From the NCBI GenBank assembly GCA_023409995.1, contig JAEYQN010000115.1, positions 1 to 8,820 on the forward strand: a stretch of 8,820 bases of DNA, read 5' to 3'. Shown piece by piece: positions 1 through 6,276 of the stretch. Both the position numbers and the translations under genes were made by a program. The notes under the pieces were generated by a model, which was given only the letters and a program-made list of their open reading frames with translations, made no database searches and was not told the DNA's origin. Each line of letters starts with the position of its first letter. The first letter of the stretch is position 1. This DNA is from Cyanobacteria bacterium OH_CBB_238 (lineage in GTDB: Bacteria; Cyanobacteriota; Vampirovibrionia; Gastranaerophilales; Gastranaerophilaceae).

Positions 1-245
1 GCATTATCATATGTATTTGCTTCACTCTTGTCATTTCTTGTCAAAATTCTTATCAAAGCTTGTATGGTTTTTTTTGCAGTCTCTTCTGAACAAGAAGTAT
101 CTATATTAGAAGTATCTTCCCCAACAAAAGAGTCCATGCTGATTTGTTGATACTTAACGGTACTATCACCATCAAAAACTATTTTTTTTATTGGGACAAC
201 TTTTCCAAAAGAAGGAGAATTTTTAGCAGAAACATTAATTACCAT
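1..245 (-). CDS. Hypothetical protein, 5' part only (3' end beyond left edge)
   Basis: An open frame begins with ATG at 245-243 on the minus strand and runs without a stop for 81 codons to the window edge. AGGAG (CTCCT at 253-257 on plus) lies 7 nt before the ATG, and a sigma70-like promoter lies further upstream, so this is a real gene rather than a chance frame. The visible N-terminus reads MVINVSAKNSPSFGKVVPIK, followed by a polar stretch rich in Ser, Thr, Asp and Glu. There is no signal peptide or membrane segment in the part seen. I recognise no family. The short SPSFGK segment (residues 10-15) recalls N-termini I associate with Gastranaerophilales proteins of unknown function; that is from memory and unverified. 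Its function is unknown. Confidence 0.72.
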   Translation of the reverse strand, partial: MVINVSAKNSPSFGKVVPIKKIVFDGDSTVKYQQISMDSFVGEDTSNIDTSCSEETAKKTIQALIRILTRNDKSEANTYDN

Positions 246-274
246 TAGATAACTCCTGTAATTTTACAAATGTA

Positions 275-304
275 ATAATACTCCAAAAAACTAAAACTTG
301 TTAA
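275..304 (-). promoter_or_regulatory. Sigma70-like promoter for the left-edge gene
   Basis: On the minus strand, TTAACA (plus 299-304) and TATTAT (plus 275-280) are separated by 18 bp. Each box differs from consensus at one position. The expected transcription start is near 268, giving a 5' leader of about 23 nt that includes the AGGAG ribosome site at 253-257. Confidence 0.6.
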
Positions 305-425
305 GGATTTATGCCATTTTTTACATGACTTAATATTGTCTGCACGACTTAGCTTTTTACCATTTTTTGTACTTCTAAAGTAAGTGTATTTTTACAAAAT
401 ATTTCAAAACAACAACAAATATATT

Positions 426-460
426 TTGCCAACAAACAAAAATATTATGTATGCTATAAT
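426..460 (+). promoter_or_regulatory. Extended -10 promoter for the BamA-tsaE-tsaB cluster
   Basis: TGCTATAAT at 452-460 is a perfect extended -10 element (TGn plus TATAAT). The best upstream TTGCCA (426-431) is 23 bp away, which is too far for a normal -35, so the extended -10 probably carries the promoter. The predicted start, about 7 nt downstream of the hexamer, is near 467, leaving a leader of only about 23 nt before the BamA-like start codon at 490. Confidence 0.6.
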
Positions 461-489
461 TTTGCTATGGCTAAACAGTAAAACAGGAT

Positions 490-2370
490 ATGGGATCAAT
501 TAACAGTTTTAATATAAAGTGGGCGAAGTTTTTAATCTTGGGGGCTATGGTTTTTTCTGTAACTCCTGGTGCATATTGTGCTCAAGAGAATAATTTTAAA
601 GCTTTAAATTTAAAAGAAAGCAAGCCTCAAAAAATCAAAAATATTGAACTAGTTGGCAACCAACTGATTGACAATGAGCGAATCCTTCAAAATTTTCAAG
701 TTAAGCCTGGTGATATCTATGATAAAGACCAAATACAAGAAAACTTAAAACATATATTTGAAATGGGCTACTTTTCAGACAAAATGAAAGTTGTTCCTGT
801 AAAGACAGAAACAGGGGAAGTGACCCTAAAAATATTGGTTGAAGAGAATATTCCGGTTACTGGATTTACGATTCAAGGAAATACTGCTGTTCCCACAGGA
901 GAACTTTTGCAAATATTGCAGCCTCTTGAAGATAAACCCCAAAATATCAATACTTTAAATGATTCGATTTCAGATATAGAAGCATTATATACCGCGAAAG
1001 GCTATATTTTAGCTAGAGTTGTTGCCGTCAAAGATGATCCGGATGGGGTTGTAAACATTGTCATCTCGGAAGGTACCATTAATTCTGTCAGATTTGACGG
1101 AAATACAAAGACAAAAGATTTTGTTGTTCAAAGAAATATTCGTTCTGTACCAGGAAGCATATATAACGACAACACAATTAAAGAAGACTTGATGAGAATA
1201 TATGGTACACAAGCGTTTAAAAATGTTGACAGAACCATAGAAAGATGTGAAGACCCAAACTATTACAATATTACTATTAATCTTGAAGAGCAAAAAACAG
1301 GTACAGTTTCTCTAGGCGGAGGTCTTGATACAGCTACAGGACTATTTGGTCAAGTAGGATATACGGAAAATAACTTCAGAGGAATGGGACAAAGAGTTTC
1401 GCTCAACTTAATGAGTGGTACAGGTGTTATTCTTTCTGATAGCTCAATGCTAAGACGAGCAAATTATCAAGCTGAATTGAGTTTCTTTGAGCCAAAACTC
1501 AAAGGTACTGACAATTCTCTATTATTAAAAGTATTTGGTCGTGACTTCTCTAGTTATCAAGTACCATTAGCTATTGAGCAGAGAATCGGTGCTGAAGCAG
1601 TTGTTTCAAGAGACTTTAAACAGTATAAAAACTTAAGTGGTTCTTTCAAACTTGGTGTTGAGTATATTAATATGCGTGAAGGCGACTATAATGAAATAGC
1701 AAATTTATACAGACAACACAATATTCCTATTGGTAAAAGAGCAGAACAACTTAAAGGCGGTACATTCTTAACACTTGGTCCAAGCCTAATATATGACACA
1801 AGAGATAGTGCATCAAATCCTAGAGATGGCGTTTTTGCAACATTGAGACTAAACGGCAATATAGGTATTACTGATCTTGATTTATCTCACTCAACAGCAA
1901 CTGCTGGAATAAAGAGATACATACCTGTAATGAAAAAATCAGCACTCGCATTTTCAGCCAGAGGCGGCGGCAAAATCGCAGGGGATATGCCTGAAGTTAT
2001 GGCCTTCCGCTTAGGTGGACCTTATTCAGTTAGAGGTTATAAGATGAGTGGTATTGGTACTGGCGAAGGCTTTGTAATGGGTAGCGTAGAGCTTACAACT
2101 CCATTTTTCTTCCTAGACAGAATAAAACAAGTACCATTCTTGGATAATGTCAAATTTGCTACATTCTTAGATGCAGGTAAAATTTATAATGGAAGTATTA
2201 CAAATAAAATATACAATAGACCTGAAAGTGGTGTTGCTGCTGGTATAGGAATTAGACTTTCTATTCCTGGCGTCGGTCCTCTTAGTATAGATTATGGTGT
2301 TCCATTCACATCCGTTGGTGAAGGAAACAGCAAAGGAGCAATCACCTTCGGTGTTGGAGATTACTATTAA
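490..2370 (+). CDS. bamA: Omp85/BamA-family outer-membrane protein assembly factor, three POTRA domains
   Basis: This is the central pore-like subunit that folds and inserts beta-barrel proteins into the outer membrane. The N-terminus is a signal peptide: lysines at 10 and 13, a hydrophobic core around 14-25, and probable cleavage near residues 30-31 (AYCA). Three POTRA domains follow at about 48-119, 120-194 and 196-268, each with the GN/DG turn, central helices and closing strand (for example IKNIELVGNQLIDNERI). The beta-barrel spans about 270-626, with the family motifs YDTRDSASNPRDGVF (435-449) and VRGY (514-517, loop L6), and ends in two aromatic residues. Length is 626 aa against about 810 for the five-POTRA E. 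coli BamA; three POTRAs match the cyanobacterial type. The start at 490 is kept because the next in-frame ATG (547) would remove the charged n-region. AGGAT directly abuts this ATG, so ribosome-site spacing is unusually short. First gene of the cluster; the stop overlaps the tsaE start. A TamA-like or other Omp85 role cannot be excluded. Confidence 0.93.
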   Translation: MGSINSFNIKWAKFLILGAMVFSVTPGAYCAQENNFKALNLKESKPQKIKNIELVGNQLIDNERILQNFQVKPGDIYDKDQIQENLKHIFEMGYFSDKMKVVPVKTETGEVTLKILVEENIPVTGFTIQGNTAVPTGELLQILQPLEDKPQNINTLNDSISDIEALYTAKGYILARVVAVKDDPDGVVNIVISEGTINSVRFDGNTKTKDFVVQRNIRSVPGSIYNDNTIKEDLMRIYGTQAFKNVDRTIERCEDPNYYNITINLEEQKTGTVSLGGGLDTATGLFGQVGYTENNFRGMGQRVSLNLMSGTGVILSDSSMLRRANYQAELSFFEPKLKGTDNSLLLKVFGRDFSSYQVPLAIEQRIGAEAVVSRDFKQYKNLSGSFKLGVEYINMREGDYNEIANLYRQHNIPIGKRAEQLKGGTFLTLGPSLIYDTRDSASNPRDGVFATLRLNGNIGITDLDLSHSTATAGIKRYIPVMKKSALAFSARGGGKIAGDMPEVMAFRLGGPYSVRGYKMSGIGTGEGFVMGSVELTTPFFFLDRIKQVPFLDNVKFATFLDAGKIYNGSITNKIYNRPESGVAAGIGIRLSIPGVGPLSIDYGVPFTSVGEGNSKGAITFGVGDYY

Positions 2371-2837
2371 TGCCTTTTGAGCAAATATCAAATAATGTAG
2401 AAGAGACGGATAAATTAGCAGAAAAATTTGCTAATGCAGTTAAAAATGACGGTGCTTTCGTTTGCTTATTCGGGGACATAGGGGCTGGGAAAACGGCTTT
2501 CTCCAGGTACTTATGCAAACATTTGGGAGTAAAAGAGAAAGTTACAAGCCCAAGTTTTGTTATATTGAATGAATATCACTCAGGGGTTATTCCTGTTTAC
2601 CACTTTGATCTCTACAGGCTAGAATCCGAAGGAGTAAAAACCATTTCAGATGAACTTGAAGAGTATTCTCAAGGAAAATTGCTGACATTGGTTGAATGGG
2701 CAGAATTTTCAGAAAACAAATTGCCCTTTGATAGAATTGAAATAAATATAGAATATGTAGATGATACTATAAGAAATTTTATATTTAACTCCGTTGGAGA
2801 AAGAAGCGAAAAATTATTAGAGGCATTGAAGAAATGA
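2370..2837 (+). CDS. tsaE: TsaE, ATPase of tRNA t6A37 synthesis
   Basis: TsaE is the small cytosolic ATPase that works with TsaB and TsaD to transfer threonylcarbamoyl to A37 of tRNAs reading ANN codons. The 155-aa protein has the full family signature: Walker A GDIGAGKT (35-42), TSPSFVILNEY (59-69), HFDLYRL (78-84) and VEWAE (108-112). The length is normal. The ATG shares one base with the BamA-like stop (TAATG), and GGAGA at 2356-2360 lies 9 nt upstream, inside the previous gene, suggesting translational coupling. Its own stop overlaps tsaB by 4 bases. Known elsewhere as YjeE. Annotation is secure. Confidence 0.97.
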   Translation: MPFEQISNNVEETDKLAEKFANAVKNDGAFVCLFGDIGAGKTAFSRYLCKHLGVKEKVTSPSFVILNEYHSGVIPVYHFDLYRLESEGVKTISDELEEYSQGKLLTLVEWAEFSENKLPFDRIEINIEYVDDTIRNFIFNSVGERSEKLLEALKK

Positions 2838-3502
2838 ATATTTTAACTTTTGACACAAGTTTAGATAAAACTTATATCACGCTATGTGACAATGACAAAA
2901 TAATTATTGAAAAAGTAATCTCAAGTACCGAAGAAAAATACCATAGTGCCTACTTAATTCCAACAATAGTAGAAATTCTTAAAGAAAAAAAAATAACAAT
3001 GCAAGATATAAAGGCAATTGCCACAAACATAGGTCCTGGAAGTTTCACTGGAATAAGAGTTTGTAATACGATAGCAAGAGTATTTGCCCAACAACTTGAT
3101 ATAAAACTGGTGGGAATTTCTTCCTTAGAAATTCTTTCTAGAATTAATACTAGTGATAAAGATTCTCTCATTCTTATGGATGCACGAAAAGAAAAAGTTT
3201 ACTGTGCTATATATTCAAAAAATGGAGAAGAAATAGAAACCCCAAAATCAATTTTAAAAGAAGAAATCTTAAATCTTTCAAAGAAAGATTATTTTATAAT
3301 TACAGATTCAAGTATCTATAACTACCTAAAAAATAACAATATTAGCAGTGTAAACTTTGAAGCCGAGAACTATCCTCTTGGAAAATATCTTGCTGAAATA
3401 GCTTATAAAAAGTTAAAAGAAAACATTACGGATTTCAATTGGGCTAAAGTGAAACCTCTATATATCCAGCCACCATCAATATCTAAGCCAAAGGCGGTAT
3501 AA
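2834..3502 (+). CDS. tsaB: TsaB, tRNA t6A37 threonylcarbamoyltransferase subunit
   Basis: TsaB is the inactive ASKHA-fold paralogue that dimerises with the catalytic subunit TsaD in t6A synthesis. The N-terminal strand NILTFDTSLDKTYITL (2-17), the conserved YHSAYLIP helix (36-43), the hallmark GPGSFTGIR (67-75) and the C-terminal VKPLYIQPP (206-214) identify it. At 222 aa it is close to the E. coli protein (231 aa). Two histidines of the TsaD metal site are not expected here, in line with TsaB being non-catalytic. The start overlaps the tsaE stop as ATGA, with GAGG at 2820-2823 serving as ribosome site. tsaE-tsaB adjacency is common in bacteria; tsaD and tsaC are not in this window. Confidence 0.96.
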   Translation: MNILTFDTSLDKTYITLCDNDKIIIEKVISSTEEKYHSAYLIPTIVEILKEKKITMQDIKAIATNIGPGSFTGIRVCNTIARVFAQQLDIKLVGISSLEILSRINTSDKDSLILMDARKEKVYCAIYSKNGEEIETPKSILKEEILNLSKKDYFIITDSSIYNYLKNNNISSVNFEAENYPLGKYLAEIAYKKLKENITDFNWAKVKPLYIQPPSISKPKAV

Positions 3503-3503
3503 G

Positions 3504-3788
3504 ATGTTTAAATTGGAATTACAGGGATGTCTTCCTATCTTGCTAATATTTTTTTTACTTACTATAGTTGGATTTAAGCTATGGTACCTATTCTTAGCAA
3601 TATTGTTTATTTTTGTTGTCAAAAATTTTGCATCTATAATAATTTTCAATTATAAAAATGGTCAAAAACAAAAAGATATACATTTTGAACCACAAAAAGG
3701 TGAAATATATAAAGTCTGTCCAAACTGTGGAATAAATGTCAAAAGAAGTGCTGAGAAATGCCCGCAATGTGGAAAGCAATTTGATTAA
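3504..3788 (+). CDS. Small membrane protein with C-terminal zinc ribbon
   Basis: This 94-aa protein has two hydrophobic segments, about residues 9-23 and 26-48, probably a membrane hairpin. A polar linker follows, then a zinc ribbon CPNCG-X10-CPQCG with cysteines at 72, 75, 86 and 89. The ribbon is the short double-CxxC kind common at the ends of small bacterial proteins and probably binds one Zn2+ on the cytosolic side. The gene starts one base after the tsaB stop, with AAGG at 3491-3494 as a modest ribosome site, so it is co-transcribed with tsaB. I do not recognise a named family, and the role is unknown. It could be a small regulator or scaffold at the inner membrane. Confidence 0.85.
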   Translation: MFKLELQGCLPILLIFFLLTIVGFKLWYLFLAILFIFVVKNFASIIIFNYKNGQKQKDIHFEPQKGEIYKVCPNCGINVKRSAEKCPQCGKQFD

Positions 3789-3792
3789 GGAG
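3787..3792 (+). promoter_or_regulatory. Ribosome binding site deciding the methyltransferase start
   Basis: AAGGAG lies 6 nt before the ATG at 3799. It is the strongest Shine-Dalgarno match in the cluster, and it selects 3799 over the in-frame ATG at 3736, which would lie inside the zinc-ribbon gene and add 21 residues with no conserved character. Confidence 0.85.
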
Positions 3793-3798
3793 TTTATA

Positions 3799-4668
3799 AT
3801 GTCTGATGTCTGTAAAAATTGGTCTCAATGGTTAAAAGCAACAAGATTTTCATATATGGATGAGGTCCAAGTTTCTCAAACATTAAATTGGCTTGGAGCT
3901 GTAAGAGATGTGGTGCTCGAAAATGCTCAAATACAACCAGATGACACTGTTATTGACCTTGGAACAGGAACGGGTTTACTTGCTTTTGGAACAATAGACA
4001 AACTCAATGAGTCAGGCAAGGTTATTTTCTCAGATAAGTTTGAAGATTGCCTAATAGAATGCAATAAATTACTTGATACACTTGAGGTAAAGCCCAATTA
4101 TGAATTTTTACTCAGTGAATGTGAGAATATAAAACTACCAAAAGAATCTGTCGATAAAGTGCTTATGAGATCAGTTCTTGTTCACATTATTGACAAACAA
4201 GCGGTTATGGATCAGATACATAGAATACTAAAACCAAACGGTATTTACTCTGCTTTTGAGCCGATAATCAAATCAAATACAAGATACTATGAATTAATAA
4301 ATCCTGCAAACATTTCTGATTATAATGATTTCAAAAACGCAGAAATGGAATTTATGTCTAGCCCTGATGATCCATTAACAAATTTTGACGAAAAAACACT
4401 AGAAGAAAATTTAAAAAATGCAGGATTCAATGATGTATTAGTAGATGTTCAATCAGCTGAGTCAACTTATGTTGTGCAACCAAATGCTGTTGATACTTGG
4501 TTTAGCGCCCCTCCAAGTCCGGGTGCTCCAACAATGAAAGAAAAATTTCTTAAATATTTTGACGAACAAAAAGTAAATAACTATATACAAGAAGTAAAAG
4601 AAGACTTAGCGGGAAAACAAATTACAGTAAAAGCGAATACAGTATTTATTAAGGCCATTAAGAACTAA
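3799..4668 (+). CDS. Class I SAM-dependent methyltransferase
   Basis: The 289-aa protein is a Rossmann-fold methyltransferase. Motif I is VIDLGTGTGLLAFG (51-64), which binds the S-adenosylmethionine. The acidic residue after strand 2 is in VIFSDKF (75-81), followed by the motif IV region VDKVLMRSVLVHI (118-130) and an IHRILKPNGIY strand-5 segment (140-150). This resembles the UbiE/Methyltransf_11 group, whose substrates are mostly small molecules or lipids. The extra ~110 C-terminal residues, with a WFSAPPSPGAPTM stretch, are probably a substrate-specificity region. The substrate cannot be told from sequence. It is the last gene of the cluster, 10 nt after the zinc-ribbon gene, and its final 11 bases overlap the 3' end of comM on the other strand. 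No signal peptide or membrane segment is visible. Confidence 0.9.
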   Translation: MSDVCKNWSQWLKATRFSYMDEVQVSQTLNWLGAVRDVVLENAQIQPDDTVIDLGTGTGLLAFGTIDKLNESGKVIFSDKFEDCLIECNKLLDTLEVKPNYEFLLSECENIKLPKESVDKVLMRSVLVHIIDKQAVMDQIHRILKPNGIYSAFEPIIKSNTRYYELINPANISDYNDFKNAEMEFMSSPDDPLTNFDEKTLEENLKNAGFNDVLVDVQSAESTYVVQPNAVDTWFSAPPSPGAPTMKEKFLKYFDEQKVNNYIQEVKEDLAGKQITVKANTVFIKAIKN

Positions 4669-6217
4669 CGGTTGCGGGCTCTACAAAGTTTCGATATTGA
4701 ATAGCTTGTGCTATATGAGAAACCTGAATATCAGCTGTCATCTCCAAATCGGATATTGTCCTTGCAAGCTTCAATAGCCTATCATAAGCTCTACCAGAGA
4801 TATTAAATCTCAAAATAGCACTTTTCAATAATTCTTCACTTTGAGAGTCTATTTTGCAATACTTTTTGATCAAGTCAGGAGTCAATTCTGAATTTGTAAA
4901 AATCTTTGAACCTTTATATCTCTCTGTCTGCATTTTTCTGGCATTTATAACACGCTCTCTTATCTGAGAAGAAGACTCACTTACAAAATTTTTGTTCAGC
5001 AAATCATTCACTTTCAGCCTCGGGACTTCTATTTGAATGTCTATTCTATCTAATAATGGCCCGGATAATTTTGATCTATATCTAGATACTTGAAAATCAT
5101 TACACGAACAAGGTTTTTCATAATCTCCTAAATACCCGCAAGGGCACGGATTCATTGCCGCCAATAAAGTAAAATCAGCCGGAAATTTAACTCTTGTTTG
5201 AGCCCTTGAAATAACAACCTCTCCATCTTCTATAGGCTGTCTTAAAACTTCTAATGTATTTCGTGGAAACTCCACAATTTCATCCAAAAACAAAACTCCT
5301 CTATGCGCAAGGGTTATTTCACCAGGCTTAGGATTTGTACCCCCTCCAATAATTCCAACAGCAGAGGCCGTATGGTGTACAGACCTGAATGGTCTTTGTG
5401 TTACAAGAGGTTGGTTTGAATCCAAAAGACCAGAAACACTATATATTTTAGTTAGCTCTATTGCTTCTTCTATGCATAAAGGAGGCAATATTGAAGCAAA
5501 GCATTTAGATAAAAGCGTTTTACCCGAACCTGGAGGCCCCATCATTAATATATTGTGCCCACCTGCAGCAGCAATTTCAAGAGCTTTTTTGGCTTTTTGC
5601 TGGCCTTTTACATCCTTAAAATCAAATTGAATGTTAGCAGTATTTGAACAAGATAAGTAAGCTTCTATATTGCTCTCAACTTGTTCTATTTTTTTATAAA
5701 CTTCTTTATCTGTAGAAAAATGGTTAACAACCTGCGTAAGATGGTTTGCCCCATATATAATAACCCCAGGAATAAGCGCAGCCTCTCTTGCATTTTCTTC
5801 TGGTACGATTATCTCTGTTATAGACAAGTCCTTTAAGCCGGAAACAATTGGCAAAATGCCTTTTACACCTCTAATAGAACCATCTAGGGACAATTCTCCA
5901 ATAAATGCAGTGTTCTTTAAGTTTTCAGGATTCAAAGTTCCATCCTGAGCTAAAATGCCCACAGCAATAGGTAAATCATAATTACTGCCTTCTTTTTTAA
6001 CATCAGCCGGAGCAAGATTAACAATTATTTTTTTGTTCGGAAAACTATATCCTGAATTTTTTATAGCAGAGCGAACTCTTTCTCTCGCCTCAGAGATTGC
6101 AGTATCAGGCAAACCCACAATAGAAACAGACGGAATAGACTGATTAGTATCTACCTCAACATCAATTTTATAGACATCTAATCCAATCACAGTAGCTGTT
6201 AAAACTTGAGTAACCAC
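4658..6217 (-). CDS. comM: ComM/YifB AAA+ ATPase (Mg-chelatase-like), branch migration in transformation
   Basis: ComM is a hexameric AAA+ motor that drives branch migration during natural transformation. The 519 aa show the usual order: an N-terminal Lon-protease-like (ChlI) domain, about 1-170; the AAA+ domain with Walker A GPPGSGKT (227-234) and Walker B VLFLDEI (298-304); the cysteine-rich NPCPCGYLGD...CSC segment (366-382); SGPLLDRIDI (395-404); and a C-terminal helical domain with GRAYDRLLKLARTISDLE. Length is typical (~500). The start is GTG at 6217-6215, with AAAGGG (plus 6224-6229) 6 nt upstream; the N-terminus then matches the family. It lies 51 bp downstream of the TPR gene on the same strand. 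Competence genes are not otherwise visible, so a transformation role here is inferred from the family; ComM is widespread even where competence is unproven. Confidence 0.96.
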   Translation of the reverse strand: MVTQVLTATVIGLDVYKIDVEVDTNQSIPSVSIVGLPDTAISEARERVRSAIKNSGYSFPNKKIIVNLAPADVKKEGSNYDLPIAVGILAQDGTLNPENLKNTAFIGELSLDGSIRGVKGILPIVSGLKDLSITEIIVPEENAREAALIPGVIIYGANHLTQVVNHFSTDKEVYKKIEQVESNIEAYLSCSNTANIQFDFKDVKGQQKAKKALEIAAAGGHNILMMGPPGSGKTLLSKCFASILPPLCIEEAIELTKIYSVSGLLDSNQPLVTQRPFRSVHHTASAVGIIGGGTNPKPGEITLAHRGVLFLDEIVEFPRNTLEVLRQPIEDGEVVISRAQTRVKFPADFTLLAAMNPCPCGYLGDYEKPCSCNDFQVSRYRSKLSGPLLDRIDIQIEVPRLKVNDLLNKNFVSESSSQIRERVINARKMQTERYKGSKIFTNSELTPDLIKKYCKIDSQSEELLKSAILRFNISGRAYDRLLKLARTISDLEMTADIQVSHIAQAIQYRNFVEPATVSS

Positions 6218-6247
6218 TTCTATCCCTTTTTGCCTAAGTCTTTCTCA

Positions 6248-6276
6248 AGTATACTACATCATGTCCATTTAGGAAA
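6248..6276 (-). promoter_or_regulatory. Possible weak promoter for comM
   Basis: On the minus strand, TATACT (plus 6248-6253) has the poor -35 match TTTCCT (plus 6271-6276) at 17-bp spacing. The -35 overlaps the end of the TPR gene. Transcription would start near 6241, about 24 nt before the GTG. Read-through from the TPR gene is an equally good explanation for comM expression. Confidence 0.3.

Noticed and set aside
310..375. Repeated motifs CCATTTTTT and GACTTA in the left intergenic region as a possible regulatory array
   Set aside because: There are only two imperfect copies of each in very AT-rich sequence, with no regular spacing relative to either promoter.
569..582. Possible lipobox ending at Cys30 of the BamA-like signal peptide
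   Set aside because: Tyr precedes the cysteine where Gly, Ala or Ser is needed, and Omp85 proteins are not lipoproteins.
1009..1293. Minus-strand open frame of 94 codons within the BamA-like gene
   Set aside because: It is antisense to a strongly conserved POTRA region, has no ribosome site and shows no family features. The same applies to minus-strand frames at 2167-2391, 2950-3171 and 3594-3779 and the plus-strand frame at 6624-6806.
3736..3798. Upstream in-frame ATG that would lengthen the methyltransferase by 21 residues
   Set aside because: It lies inside the zinc-ribbon gene with no ribosome site; AAGGAG at 3787-3792 points to the ATG at 3799.
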